From positions 62,001 to 126,000 of the forward strand of contig WHVD01000056.1 in NCBI GenBank assembly GCA_015178975.1: a stretch of 64,000 nucleotides of DNA, in the 5' to 3' direction. The notes beneath the pieces are model-generated. The model had not been told where the DNA came from, did no database searches, and was given only the letters and a program-made list of their open reading frames with translations. A program made the translations under genes and the position numbers. Shown piece after piece: positions 37,769 through 51,690 of this stretch (positions are counted from its first letter, which is position 1; each line of letters starts with the position of its first letter). The DNA is from Hysterangium stoloniferum. Taxonomy: Eukaryota > Basidiomycota > Agaricomycetes > Hysterangiales > Hysterangiaceae.

Positions 37769-40700
37769 ATGTCTGATCCTTACTATCTTCCTCAACACCA
37801 CCACGTGCAGCAGTCCTCTACCAGTGCGCGCTATCGTTCGGGTCAGGCGTCTCAGGGCAACGGCGGTATCCTTCCCCAGGCCACCACTGAGCATCTTCCG
37901 ATCGATCCAACGCTCTCGGGATTATACCCTCCGTTCTATTCACAGTTCGACAACCATCACCAGAGCTCTCAGCAGAGTCTCCCTACGATGCACTCCTCCC
38001 CTTCGGATGATTCCGAATCAATCGCCAGTCCTGCTGCAGAGCCCTCCAACATCAATGGGAAGAGGCCAGCTCCTGCAGGCGCCCATGCCAATAAAAGAAC
38101 AAGAAAGGAAGAGGCTACCAGTCAGAGTCCAGGTGTCGGTGGGGAGCCACCAAGTAAGGCAAAGCCAACCAGAGGTTCTAGGCAAGTATTTGCCTCATCA
38201 TCGTATTGACCCCAAACTTATTACAGTCTCTACGGTTAGAGCATGCACCGTCTGTCGTCGTCTGAAGATGAAGTGCGTGGGAGCTGAGAATGGACCTCCT
38301 TGCAAACGGTGTCAGGCAGGAAATACTGAATGCATCTTCGAAGAGTCGAACCGTGGCAAGAGGTCGTCCAAGTGCGTATATATGTCGCTATGAACCACCG
38401 AATCATGAATCCTGACACTTGACCAGAAAACACGAGCTATTGGCCCGCTCCCTGCGTAAGATGGAGCGAACGCTCGACACAGTTTTACGGTCAATAAACA
38501 ACCCTGGCCTAAGCGCATTCGCTTCAGGAATGGTCTCTCGCTCCCCCTCCCCCAGCCAAGCCAACGACAGTCAAATCGCCCAAACCCAGGCTTTGTTGAA
38601 TTCACCGTCGCCATCCCTGGAAGCAGATCCAGCTTCTCACAATTTTCTTCCTGGATCGCCTAAATTGCATTCATTGCCGGATAACAACCTGAATCCATTG
38701 GGTCTATTAGCTGAGACAAGTTTGGCAAATAGGCGGCAACATATTGCCAAGTATCCCAATTCATCTGGACGCTTGTTGGCCAATTCTCTCCAGCCGGAAG
38801 ACGCTAAGAATGTCGGAGTAGCCAGTGATGTTTATTTCAAACCTGGTAAGGAGCCTTGAATCATTACTTCGCGATTTGGCTCTTACTCGTATTGTCTAAG
38901 GCCCAATGACGATTCTCCCTTTACGAAGACTGTTTATTGAACGGCAGATCCAGCCAGAAATGTTATCCTTTGTTAGTACCCAAGAAGTGGTGGATTTGTT
39001 TAACATGTGAGTCTGGCATGAAACTGAGTTGATTGTTGGTACCTGACTTGTATCCTGTTATCCAGATATTTTGATAACATGAATGTTCGAATGTTTCTCA
39101 TTCCTTTGTTCTTCTGCCTAACGCTTTATCCGCAGCCCCACTGTTGTCTTTTGGAAAAAGATTTCCATACGCCCTCTTTTGTATGTTCACGATCACCATT
39201 TTTATTGACTACAAGTCAGTTTCTCGACATGATTCCTATACGCTCATATGCTAACAATTCCATGCAGTTTGCACAATAGCGTCTAAATTCTACACACAAA
39301 AACTGGACTTGCATCCACGTCTGAATGGCTTGTCTAAGTCATTGGCATTTAGCGTACCGGAGCGAGGCTATAAATCTGTAGAGGTCTGTTTTTTCTCTAC
39401 ATATGTGCCCCGTATACTATGTTGACCGTGAAAGTAAGATCGTTCAAGCTTATCTACTCCTGTCGTTGTGGGGATGTGGACCTGTCGAACGCTATGAGCA
39501 AGATAAGACCTGGCTTCTGCTTGGCATGGGTATTCGGCAAGTTTCATCAAGTTCTGTAATTATGGCCGCGACATTGATGTTTCTATAGTATGGGTACCGA
39601 CCTAAATTTGCATCGTAAAACGACTGCCGTTTCGCAGCGCAATGACGAGGAACGTGCCCGAGCTAAGGAGATACTCAATCGAGAGAGGACTTGGCTGTGC
39701 GCTTCACTACACTCTATCCGATTTATTCATCTCTTACCCTCATGCCAGTCTATGTTACGCGCTTGACAGGAGCTTTAGTGCGCAAATGGGAAAGCCACAT
39801 TCAATAAAAGAGGAGTAAGTGTGTTGTTACGCGGCTCTTCGCGCACTCCAGCCTAATACAATATCAGCTTCATCATCCGAAATGCTAGTAACTGGTGGCG
39901 TAATCCGCTTGCTGCCAGTTTTGATGTATCGTTGTGTGCATATGTCGTAAGTAATTGTGTGGGAAATGATGTAATTTTTTTGCACACGCTAATATTTCCA
40001 TAGGAATTACAACGCATTCTTTCTCGGAGCCTCGACTTCTTATACTCGGGAACTTCTACTGCATCAGGACTTCAGACGGACTGCGATTATCTCCTCGTCA
40101 CTAAAACGATAGAGACACAACTTACTGCATGGTCAAATGAGTGGACGCAACACAGGGCGACTGACATAGGTAAGAAAGTAATCATATCTCGTTCTTGGAT
40201 GTCTTATACTTGCGTAGCGAAAGCAGGAGAGCCGTATCACGGTTACTATCAGGCGAAGCGGGACTTCTTTCTTAATTACGCCTTATTGGTTGTAAACTCC
40301 TTCGGACTCCAAAATGCGTTGGAAAGATCTCATCTTGATATTGGATATTTCTTTGCGCGTTGTTACGGGGCGGCACAGGCTGTTGCTGCAACCGTTCTCG
40401 ACGAGCTAGGTCCATCGGGAACATTACGCTACTGCACGGATTCGAATTTTGTCCAGTGCTCATACGCAGTGTTAAGTTTGTTGAAGGTACTTTTTTTCTC
40501 TTTTTTCAAAAAAAATAGAATTGGAATAGCATGTTAATTGCAATCGTAGTTCATCCGACCCGAATTCCGCTCATTCTTGGAAAATGAGCAAAAGACCATT
40601 TCGCTCATCAAAGACGTGGCGGAACTCTTGGATCGGATAGCAGCGGGGCCGTTACATACTCCCGCTCTGTATTCAACGCTGCTTCGGGCCTTTATATCAG

Positions 40701-41206
40701 TGAAGTTTGACGGTTCCTCTACCGTGCCGAATTCGCCGCGCTTGGGCGAGAACCAAAATGGCATGAGCCAAGACCAAATGCCAATGTTGTCTGGAGATCC
40801 GCAGGAGCCATTGATGGGATCGGATGCTGTGAATCCTATGAATTTCCATTCAACGGGAGAAATGGGTCCTGTTGCCGATATGTCCATTTTCCCACCTAGG
40901 ATGGCACCGACTGCTACTGATGAAAGTCCGGGGTTGCTATCGATGGATAGCATTTTGAGTAATGACTTCTGGGATAGTGTTCTTGTACCAGGTATGTTTT
41001 TCTTTTCGAGCTGTGGCGAATTTATGTCATTGGCCATGATAGGTTATTCGCACACCCTGGAAGGTCTGAGTGGGGGTTTTGTATATGGAGCAAATGGTAA
41101 TTCCGTTTACATTACATCCGGGCTAGGAACACCCATTGCGTCTGGGGCAAATTCACCGATGATGAATACGCGTCATGAGTTGGTGGACCCATTGACCGGA
41201 AACTAA
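37769..41206 (+). CDS. Zn2Cys6 transcription factor, PriB-like, with fungal-specific transcription factor domain
   Basis: Nuclear DNA-binding regulator. The first exon is a low-complexity His/Gln/Ser/Pro-rich region starting MSDPYYLPQHHHVQ with a basic patch NKRTRKEE. A GC-AG intron (AG|GCAAGT near 38182) precedes the zinc cluster ACTVCRRLKMKCVGAEN..PCKRC..GNTEC, followed by a dimerisation-type helix (ELLARSLRKMERTLDTVL). The middle-homology domain covers about 38900-40150, including VVFWKKDFHTPSFVCSRSPF, LLSLWGCGPVERYEQDKTWL, GTDLNLHRKT and RERTWLLCYALDRSFSAQMG. The C-terminal part is Ser/Pro/Met-rich and ends DPLTGN. The cluster resembles Lentinula PriB; that parallel is from memory and target genes are unknown. 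Confidence 0.85.
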
Positions 41207-42435
41207 ATATGATGATATCGTTCTATGTTCTGTATCACTTGTTATGATATCCTGCAACACACCCGTGTACTTTTACTGAATAAAAATGCTTTATCACCGC
41301 TCCGATAAAATAAGACAGACGCACGGCTTTGGTCAGTATGATGACGGATAAGGCAAGAGGACCGACTCAAGGGTGTCGCCGTTCGCTGTGCGGGAAGGTT
41401 TCCTATGGCTTGATGGACGGAGAGACTAGAGGGGAGATTGTTGATGGGTGTTTATGCTTCATCAACCCTAGTAGTGCATACAGACCTCCCGGCAATGTCA
41501 TTTGACATGATTGATATCAGAGAACTGGTCGCAGATACATTATGCTCTTGCTATGTGAAGCCTCTTTATGCCCAGTTGGAGTACAGATGCGCTCGGTAGC
41601 GGGTTCCGGGGGAATCTACTAACAAATTCCAGAAAATTGCCTCTCAGGCGTTCATGCGGGTCATCCGGGCGCCGCTCACCGTGACATTGGACCATTCCAT
41701 CACTCCCGCATTTACTGTACCGGGACAAGACTCACTCTCGGGAACCGTAATTCTCATATTTGTGTAAAATGGATTCCACGGTTGCTGGTAATCAACCTGT
41801 GTTCTTTTGTTCGAAAAGGTGTCGGGGAGATGCAGGTATTTTTGCTCGGTGTGAGGGTCTGGTCTACTCAGGTTTTCTTTTGTAAGCAACTAAATTGAGG
41901 CGGGGGTGAGGGAATGTCACTGTCATGTATGTGTATGTAATAAGACGGCCAGGATTACAGCCTGTGTCGCATAAATACGATCGCGTAGTAGAAAAAATGA
42001 TTATAATGAAAAAAGGAGAAGCATTTTTCCATGTAACCATCAACTACTTGTCAACTCGCAATCGAGTGCTCCCAGGAAGCTGTCTATCGCCATGGGCACC
42101 AAAATTGTCCAAAAGCGGGAACGTGGTCAGGTCCGCACAATTACATAAGCCTTGATTTAGATCACAGGATGTTGACACGTCCATGAGGGCCCATACGTAC
42201 TTTGTTCCCGCCCCGCCACATTCATTTGTGTTTCCGCGCGAGACCAACGTTTATTGGCTTAAAAAGGCGTGGCATTGTCATACTTAAGCTTATCGTTCTG
42301 TACTGTAGCCCTTATCGGTGACCAACGGGTCAGTGGCAGACATTGAGGCAGGCGGGACACCCTTTCACAAAGATCGTACCGCCACACAGAGCGGCCGAGA
42401 AAGCTGTTTCATTCATATACACAAAAAGCGGCACG
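41207..42435. other. Long intergenic region
   Basis: About 1.2 kb with only short ORFs on both strands (longest 81 codons at 41644-41889, minus, no recognisable motif). No tRNA, MITE or repeat noticed. The last 150 bp are the leader of the PWWP-like gene; open frame upstream of 42436 begins only with TTG. Confidence 0.45.
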
Positions 42436-45112
42436 ATGAGATACAGTACTACACCACCACTTCAAGACGCACAATCCCCCATCAACCAAGGTTCGGATTT
42501 GTCAGATCTCACAGACTTACCGAACGAAGAGAGCAGTGCATCCATCCATATGCCTCCCGCCGAACATCATACGAGTGATAGAGGCATCAGGGGTCTCGGA
42601 AATTCACGAGGAAGGCCTAGAGGTAGAGGAAAGGGCCCTACATCTTCTGGGCATTTCGAGCGGGCATTCGAACGCAGGCAGAGCAAACGAACACTGGTCG
42701 TCGCTGCTCGCTCGTTGTCTCCTCTATCTTCACTGTCTCCCAGCTCAAGTCCACCCGCTCCGCGTGATGCGGCACGAAAGCGTCCACGACAATCTACGGA
42801 TGGTTCTCCTTTCAAACGCCCTAAAGTTACACCACGTCAGGCGAAGGCGATGGCTGGCGCTCTCCCGGCGGACGGCTTGCAAATCGCCTCCCCTTCTCGG
42901 TCACCCAACAAGATGGCCAACATTTACGTAGAAGAAGATGTCGTTTGGGTAAGGCTTAATTCTGATGGAGCGCTGCAAGACCCTGAAGGAGGCGAGGCTC
43001 AATGGTCCTATTGGTGGCCAGCTCAGGTTTGTAGTTTTTGCTCATATTGTTAGCTCTTGTGTAATATTGATGCGAATCAAGGTGACGGTAGATGATCCGA
43101 TTCAAATGTCCGTCACATTGTTTGGAAACGATGGACACGGTCGAGATAGGCGTGTTGTCATCGTTCGCCCATCTGAATCGATTATGCTTCCCTTTCGAGA
43201 CCAAGGAAGGATGCGATTTACATCATCCAAATTTATGGGTAAAGGCTCACGCCATGAGCTTCAAACAGCACGCGGGAAAAAACTGGCGGCTCAATGGACG
43301 CAAGCTACAGACACGGCTTCACTGGCAGACCAGATCGACGGTCTCCCTGAAGCGCCGTCGTTGATACCTCTAATCAATACCTCCAAAAGGTGGAAAGGGG
43401 AGGCTCAAGCACCGATTGATCTTGCACAAACAACTCCTACAAGAGTCCGGAAATCTTCCCTTGCTCCCTTGGACGAAGAAATCAAAATTGGAGAAAAGGA
43501 TGGGGAGCTTGTTCTCGCCGCCGACCATAAAGGGCGATCAGCCCACTGGCCTGCAAGGGTCGTGGGCGTAGCCCAAGACAAGCGGACGGGAAAATGGTTA
43601 TATGAAATTTGTCACTTGGATGGTAAAAGGAAGAAATTGGAACGATCTCGATTTTTTACTTCAGAAGAGGAGGGCTTTGCAACATGTGAGGCAAGTGGCT
43701 CTGTCTTATTGCATATGCTTTGGTATGTATCTAATTGTAATTCAGCTTGGTACATGGCAGATCATTCTGCCTGAGTCGGACTCAGAAGGTACGGATTCTG
43801 GTGATGAGTTTCGGGGACGTCACCAGGCTAGATCACCCTCGCCCTCGCCTTCAAATCCTGATCTTGAAGATATAAAGAATGTAGACGATTTTTCAGACCT
43901 TCCTCTCGCGCGGCAAATGCGTTATGTTTACCCCTTTCTGTGTCGTGTTATTCGGAGAGAATACGAACCAGCATTTCCACGGCATGACTCGTTCATGAAA
44001 GGGGGGAAAGCTCGGCAACAGCTTGGACAGTCGGCTTCAAATCGGGGACACTTTTCAGAAAATGAAATGAAGAAAGTGCAACTACTTGTACGAAAAATAA
44101 TGCTGCGAGACGAAAGATGGGCAGAACGTATGTCTGATGACGACGGGGTATTCCCAGCGGATGGCTACACACAGGCTTTCGGAGATGAGGCTGACGAACT
44201 CAAAGAGGGGGCCGCCGCCGACGATGCTGATGTGCGTAAATATGTTTAATTACTGAAGAAACACTCTGACTCTACTGCCATACTATTATTACCTTTAGAA
44301 AATACCCGACATAAACGCCACGTCGGCCCTGACAGATTTGAAGTCCTCCCACCCGTCCGTTCACGAGCCACTACCATCTGCTCCACTTAGCTCATCCATT
44401 ACCATTAATACAAAGTCATTTGACACCGATGCCGTGCGTATTCCCTAAGGTTTATAAACTTTACTTGCCCTGACTACCCGTCATCGCGCATAGTGTTTAC
44501 CAGGGGCCGAACCGCCACAAGTTCACGAGGATATCAAGGTCAGTGAAAATCACAAGAGTCATGTTCGCTCGTATTAATGGAAGGAGAAGGCACTGTTGAC
44601 CCAATCCACCGCTCTCGGCCATTCTGACATGGAAATCGACGTAGGGCCTTCAACACCACGTCACTCAGAATCCCAGAACGCGAATGCGACTTCCAACACT
44701 CCACTGGCCCGCAAACGTCCAATTGGCTGTCAAGCTTACGAGGACCTTCCCCGCTCAGAACGAGGCCTAGTAAGTCCCAAAGTCCCCATCTGTGCACTAT
44801 TCTCATGCCTTAAATTAGTATTGCGCCGACGTCTTGCTTCCAGAAGCCGTGATACAGCTCCACCTGCTCCGTGACGGCCAGCGAATCTCCACCCGACTCC
44901 TAACGGCTGCTGAAGAAACCAAGCTTTACCAGCGAGGTCTAGAGCTTGTCTCTGAACACAAAGTGCATTGGGTCGCTGAGATTATGCAGATGCGCAAGCT
45001 AGCGGAAAGCAGCTACAAGCGACGCACAAAGAAAAAGGCCGGTGACCATCCAGCTGCACAGGAAATTTTGGGGACGTCGACAAGGACAAGGACAAGACGA
45101 ATTTCTGAGTAG
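42436..45112 (+). CDS. PWWP-like chromatin-associated protein
   Basis: Starts at ATG 42436 (MRYSTTPPLQDAQSP); the upstream in-frame codon at 42343 is TTG and not used. The N-terminus is disordered with an RGRPRGRGKG AT-hook-like motif. Two PWWP-like segments follow: DVVWVRLNSDG...WSYWWPAQV (about 42930-43026) and ELVLAADHKG...HWPARVVGV (about 43500-43565). A Ser/acidic-rich region (SDSEGTDSGDEF) and a helical region (LARQMRYVYPFLCRVIRREY) come next. The C-terminal exon contains LLPEAVIQLHLLRDGQRIST and a basic tail ending RTRRISE. A chromatin-binding role is inferred from the AT-hook and PWWP-like pieces; the family as a whole is not one I recognise. Confidence 0.65.
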
Positions 45113-45787
45113 GATGATCGATTAAAGACTGGAGCGTAAACAACTGCTGCTCATGCACATATGTACACTATTGTTGGTACGGGCTCCTGCTTACGAGGGT
45201 ACGATATTATGCGAGTTTATCACTGAATGTGAATGTGCCGTATGTGTGACGCTGTAAGACTAGTTATCTGCCGCAGGCGCAGACAAACACTACTACTTTA
45301 TTAAAAAGTCACATATGCACTATATATACATTTGGAAAACAATAGAATCCAAATGTAGTTGACCCTGCATATGCCACACAGAACCAAATTTTACCAAATC
45401 GCAGTGTAGGGAGTCTCACTCCCTTACAATGCATTGCTGCGGATTCTAGACTCTTCAGGCTTACTTACTTTCCCAGTAACTTTCTCTGTCCTGGTAAATT
45501 CAATTGTTCTTGCTAGTTTACATACCTGCGCGATTGCGAGGGTCTTCTGCTACTCGAGTCTCGAGTACGTGATAGAGACACGCGTATTTTAACAGTTCCC
45601 ACAATGAATTGACCCAACACTTTTTGTTATAATTTCTGCGATTATCAGACACTTTAAAATGTACCTAGATCTGATTATAGCTGTAGTATCTAACTTTTGG
45701 TTCATATGCCGTGTGTGGTCGCCACGAAAGAACATTTTTGGGGTGGGTATAGATAGATACCAATATTTTAGAAGCATGGTGCACCTT
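45113..45787. other. Convergent 3' intergenic region
   Basis: AT-rich spacer between the ends of the PWWP-like gene and the M16 peptidase gene. No feature recognised. Confidence 0.5.
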
Positions 45788-48700
45788 TTAACGTGGGGGC
45801 GGGGGCGGGGGCAGGGGGATGATAGTCACATCTTGGACGGGTATAGCGGCTGGGCCCATTGGCAGGCTAGCCTTGAAGCGTGCGACATCATCGATGATAA
45901 CTGCCCCCTCTCGCAGCCCAACTTCACCATTGGGCTCTACCTCTTGTTGTACGGGATGAGTATTAGCGAGTTCTTTAATTGATGTCAACAACGTCTGTCT
46001 CAGGGAATTGTCGATGGTGGGTATCTTGGGCAAGAAGTCCGCCCAGAATGCGTTGACTGCGTCAACGGGTGGTTCTGCTTTTGAGAGGGTTCGATATTGC
46101 TTTTCATCTACTGGTATTTTGTGACTCGTCAATAGTGCAAGATACGCCTCCGATGCAGCAACGCTGAATCTCGCAGAGGGTTTGCTCGGAACAATCTGCG
46201 ATCGGAGATGTACTGAGAGTTTCCGCCGAGTTGACGAGTTCGGACGTATGTATGTGTCAAAGAAGTCGACAACATCTTCCAGGGTGGTATTTTGCAGTTC
46301 CTCCACCTCTTTTTCCTCTGTTCAAAGCAGATGTGTTCAAAAAAAAAAAAAGGAAGGAACTAAAGGGAAGCGTACGGCGCGTGAAATCGCAGTATCCATT
46401 GGCGATACTATTCCAAAACCTGCGCGCCTCGCTGAGTAAATTCTCCAACTTCTCTAATTTGGCCGAAATCAAGCCCTCCTTCTGTTTTTGGAACTGCTCG
46501 GGCGTCGTGGCCACAAGCTGGGCCCTATACGTCTCTAAAAAGGCTTCGATACGCGATTCAAGATAAATTGGCTCGCGCTCGCTTTGAATGATGATCTTGA
46601 TACCCATGACTCCCCGTGCTTCATATCGGGATGCAGAGACGATGTAGCCAAGCTGCTGCTTGGTGCGTAACTCGTCGAAGGCGGGCTCACGTATCATCTG
46701 TAGGAACATACCCGTGCGGGCTGTCAGCTCTCGGTCAGCAATGTTTCCGACGTGGCAGAAATATATGATGCTTGAGTTGACTTCTTTCGGGTTAGGAACG
46801 TCCAGCTTGTACACGAAATTGGAACCTATAAAGGTGTGTAAGATAGAGACAGTTAAAGGACTGCGATAAATCATACCTTTGGGGAGGATTAACGACCGTT
46901 CTGTGCGTTTTTCCGACGGCGTCACAGGGCGAGATCCTAAAAACTTCTCATATAGATCAAGCAAACTAGTAGCCTCCTATATACGCGGCGTGACAACTTA
47001 TTCACAAGCGCGACGAGATACTCCAATAACATACCTCTTCACGGACATTCCCGTGCGACAGGCCCTCGATATACATTCTATGTAATAACTGATCTCTGTG
47101 GGCTTCTACTTCATCCACTGTGAGAGCTAAAAGAGAAAAAGCGTTAGGCTTGCAAGGTATTGCCTCAGAAAGATACAATACAAACTATCCATCTCGGCCA
47201 AACAATCTTTCGGCGTCCATTCCAAGTCAGATAGCAAATATACCAACCAGTAATCTGCTATCCGGTAGGGCTCCATGAGATAGAAATTTTCGTATCGTTG
47301 CTTAAGCTGTCCAAAGTGGAAATGGAATAAGATGTAAATGGCAGTCGCAAAATAATCACACGCACGTCTTCCATGAGGACTTTGAATCGTTCAGGATCAA
47401 GCTTTTTGTTCTTCATTGTTTCAAGAACCTTCTTGACAAGCACGGGGAGCTAGGGCAAAACTGTTAGCACATGACACACTTAGGACGGTGAATCCATACC
47501 TTCTCATTATATCCACTGGCAGAAAAGTAAATCCCTCTGTCGTAGTTAGAGAACGCGTAATCCAACCCTGCCAACGAGGCGTCATAGGCATACTCCGCAA
47601 GTGCATCATTCACAAGAGACGTGTACATCCTACAAAAAGCTAAGAAGCTAGTTTCAAAGCGGAAAGGGAAGATGATACAAACCGTGATTTGAGTTCATGC
47701 CGTGGTGTGAGGGTGGCTAAAGGCCTGGGATTGGAATAAATGAGAGATGTAGGAGCAGCGAGAGTGACAGTGCAGAAACGCACGTAATCATGTAAAGGCT
47801 AAAGTTTGCTCGAGGAACCCAGAACTGATCGTCCTTCTTATGCCAAAGCACTGAAAGCGGCGTATTGCGGATCTTGGTCGGTGCTTTCGTTGGCTAAACG
47901 TGGGGGATGCATCTTAACTAACCCCTCATGCAAAGTGAATGATCATATAACTCACCACTACCCCCTTGACCTTCTGCACCTCCAATTTCGAAGGTATGAA
48001 AGCATTTGGGCCAGGCAAAAAGAACTCCTTAATATCGCCTTTCAAGGCTTCAGGCCCCACCAAATTTTCACTCAACGGCAACACGCGATACTCTGTGTCA
48101 TACCACTTATCCGTCTGCCAGACGGCCTTATCCCCAGTCTCTTCCCATTCCTTCGCCATGAGCATCACACGCGAGTTCATGGGTTTAAATCCCTCGAGCA
48201 AGTCTCGCACTTGTGTCTCATTCCACTCCCACACGCGCGAGGTGCCGCTGAGAATGTGTTCCCACTCGTAGGGCTTGTTCATCGTTGAGGCGAGGTGCGA
48301 TACATAGCTATCTGCCGACGATTTTTCGGCAAAGCGGAAGCCGATGTCCCGGATGGCGAGAACTTCCTCGTGATGGTACTCTTTGAAGACGGAGTCACGA
48401 AGGACGGACATATATTTGTAGATTGCGAGGAGGACGGCTTCGTGGTTCGCTTTAGAAAACGAACGGTCAGCGATTACGATCATGCAAGATTGTTTCTAAG
48501 GTGGAGCGGGTTAGCCTTACCAAACCCTTCCTTCGTCAATGATACATTAATTCCAAATTTACCAAATCCCCGTCCTTGCGTCGACCCTCCCGCACTGAGA
48601 CCAGTGATCCAGCCTTTCTCTTTCATATACGAGTGGAGAGATCCCGGACCTTCATGTCCAGCGAAGTGGCTGAGGAAGCTTGCGGGCTTGGTGTAATAAA

Positions 48701-50296
48701 GTGGAACTTGCCACGGCATTGGGAAAGTGATTTCGATAGCTCGGAAGTCCATGACAGTTTTGATGTGCATGATTTTCTGTGGAAAGGGTAAGACCGATAC
48801 TGCAGACGGACTGGCTCATGAGTACTCACGCCCAACTGTTCGGGTCCTAAGGGATTGGCCGAGAAAATAGTTGCGGGCTCGGCACCACGGTTCGGGATGG
48901 GGGAAAACAGTTTGACCGTTAACTCTGTCAGTTCTTCGAGCGACTCTAGGCTTACGTGTCAAGATCAAAGTTTGAAGACGGTACAATAGACACGTACCCC
49001 TGCCAACTATAGCAAGCTTCATTCTCCCGGCACAGTACTCCTTTTCCCACCATTCCATGAGTCTCCGCCTCGTTTCCCGGCCCACTGGTCCACCATCAGG
49101 ATCGTCCTCAGACTCCAGCGCAGGAAGAGGATTTGCAGGGTCAACGATGGGCGGCCCTGGGGATATCACATGTCCATTCGAACCGCCATTGGTAATGCCG
49201 TTAGCTGTGCCATTGGCGCTCGGGATCTGTCCCGCATTCTGTTTCTTTGCCACCTGTTCATGCTGTGCAACTACCGCGCGCCCATAGGCACTCAAACTAT
49301 TTCTGTCACCCGTGCCAAATTTAGTCCAGGGGTGGTTTGGGCGACTTGTACCTTTGGAGAGCTGGTGTAGTCTCCAATTGTCAGCCTGTGAGTTCTTCTT
49401 GTGCTCGGAATGTACAGCCTTCAGCTCGCGAGCTGTGCCTTCCTCAGTGAAGAGAGGGCAAGTGAAGAAGGAAGCGAACATTTCGAGGGCATGGGGTAGT
49501 GGAGAAAGGCGGGTGGCAGGGCTGGAAGTGCCAGTAGCAGAGGGGAGGGGAGTGACTGTACCGGAAGGCGGTGGAGACACGATTGGAGTGGATGAGACGC
49601 TAAAATAGAAGTTTGTGCTGTCGGAAGAGGTGTAGGCGTTGGTGTGACCGCCATGATTGGAAATGTACTACAATACGTGAAAGTGAAATGAAGAGTGAAC
49701 AAGTGTGTGTGCGGACGCACCTCATTATAACCATTTTCTTTGGGAAATTTTTTGGTTCCCTAGGATGTGGAAGTGAGAAGAAATGAGAGAATGAAGGCGG
49801 AAACTCGCACAAGAAAGAGCAGATGTTCGCAGAAATGGGCCTACAAGATGGTAATTATGAGAAAAGACTTGATTTAAAACAGCGAATAGACAGCTCACGA
49901 GACCCGGCATGTCATCCTAAAAGTTCAGCAGAAGAGAAAGGGCGATAATGAGGAGTTAAGCGGAAAGTACGACTAGGGCGGGACGAGGCAGACACTCACA
50001 GGATCGTACAGGTGGCCGACTGCAACATCTAATGCTGCGGCGCTGGTATCAGTGTCCTTGTCATGAATTAGCAAAGCCACTAGGCCGTTGGGGAGTCGAA
50101 TGAGCTTGTACGTGCGTTCGTCAAGCTCAGGCTTTTCGATTTCCTTGTCGAACATTTGATAGTCCGGAGAAACGGCTTTCCACTGGCCTTGTCGTGGTGG
50201 GGCAGTATGCATTATTTGCTGAGGGTATGCAAACAGGGTTTGTCTTTGTTTGATACGGGTGTAGACTTTAAATCTAGACGACAAGATGCGAAGCAT
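45788..50296 (-). CDS. ste23: Insulysin / Ste23-type M16 zinc metallopeptidase
   Basis: Degrades short peptides in a closed chamber; yeast Ste23 also matures a-factor. From ATG 50296 the first 28 residues (MLRILSSRFKVYTRIKQRQ..) look like a mitochondrial presequence, followed by an internal Met (MHTAPPRQGQ). The inverted zinc motif HFCEH lies in DDMPGLAHFCEHLLFL, split by introns. The expected GTKKFPKENGYNE, GGHTNAYTSSDSTNFYF and third-ligand ELKAVHSEHKKN segments are present. A Ser/Pro/Thr-rich insertion (about 49490-49610) sits between TNFYF and ALEMFASFF, and a second low-complexity Asn/Gly-rich insertion near 49160-49240. Later M16 domains include ELRTKQQLGYIVSAS. The protein ends in a seven-proline run. 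Many introns; appears complete. Confidence 0.94.
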
Positions 50297-50340
50297 ACAC
50301 TAGGAAAGGCCTTCGTTCCCAAAAATTTTTAGGGAGAGTA

Positions 50341-51690
50341 CGGTGTCCCAACTGTATCAGGTCTAGAATCTGACAACGATGAGTTGAGTGCAAATGTCAC
50401 CTACCAGTTCGCTAAATCCGAGCTCATTACATAATGGATAGTTTCACACTTTAGAATTCTCGTCGTTTTTTGCTGCCGGCCGCCTACTATTACCGTCGTT
50501 CTCTCCACTATCACCAGTCCTCTGCATGATTTTTTTTTCATAATTATTCACACTATAATAAATATAATCTACATTTTTATGATGCTTATTATGCTGTAAA
50601 ACAAACTGCTAAACATCAACCAAGGATGGCTGACTCATCAACACAACTGAAGATTCAACATTTTTGAATAAAACAGATGAGTACTTTCCACTGTCTCAAG
50701 CTGAAGTTTAAAAAATATATAAACTATATAAAGTACTATACATGGTGCTTTTTATCCAAAATCCGCAACAGCTTTTTTTGATCTGCTGCTATGCCTCGTT
50801 GTTCAGGCTGATAAAACTTGTAGAAAGAATTATTAAAAAATACAGTAGGCTGCAACGCACAGACATACCGTGTTAAGTTAACCCCAGTCCCTGCAGCAAT
50901 GGCTTCCTTCACTACCCATGGTCCTTGTCGGCTTCAATTGTGGGATCCTGAGCCATTTGGTCAAGAACGAAGCCACTTCACGGTAGTCAGGAGGCTCTTT
51001 ATTGTAGCATCACTGCCTTGTAAGCCAAGCTGCCCTGCGACGGTGAGCAATAGTTGCTTCACTAATAAAAGAAAGAAGTGAGGTTGAATATCTAGGGAGT
51101 GATACAAATCGTACCTCATCTGAATCCCATGCTCTGCAAGAAGTAGCTTACAGTTGGTAATGCCACGTCAGTCGTATTCAACGAGAAGTTGTTTTACGTT
51201 TTTGTCTTTAGAAGGCGCTATGAATGGTTATTCGAAAAATGTTAACCATAATTATATGAGGCAGTAGAAGATTACTCACAACAGTGCTTGTATTGATTGG
51301 ATCCTGAAGGATTCCGATTGTATTGGGTGCTAAGGCTGGGATAGCACAGACTCGGTATCTGACATCAACGGCAATGATATGAGCGGCAGCTGCGACAGTG
51401 GGCAGCAGCGGAGGTGATAGTGGAGGGAACGAGGTAATATTGCGCAGCCAGCAACAAAAAACGACAGTGATAGAAGGCAGCGGCGATGTCGACAGCGACG
51501 GTGACAGTAGGCAGCGGCGGAGGTGATAGTGGAGAGAACGACGGTAATAGTAGGCAGCTGGCAGCAAACGAGAATTCTAAAGTGTGAAACTATCCATTAT
51601 GTAATGAGCTCAGATTTAGCGAACTGGTAGGTGACATTTGCACTCAACTCATCGCTGTCAGATTCTAGACCTGATACAGTTGGGACACTG
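50341..51690. mobile_element. 1.35-kb transposable element with about 170-bp terminal inverted repeats
   Basis: Left arm 50341-50515 and right arm 51522-51690 are inverted copies with few differences; outer ends read CGGTGTCCCAACTG and CAGTTGGGACACTG. TA flanks both sides (50339-50340 and 51691-51692). The interior (50520-51520) has only short ORFs, the longest 119 codons on the minus strand running through degenerate GGCAGCGGCG/GTGATAGTGG subrepeats, so the element is probably non-autonomous. CAGTG(T) ends and TA duplication fit the pogo/Tc1-mariner superfamily. It inserted just upstream of the M16 gene. Confidence 0.9.

Noticed and set aside
41644..41889. 81-codon minus-strand ORF in the long intergenic region
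   Set aside because: No homolog recognised, no splice partners and no conserved motif; length is within chance expectation.
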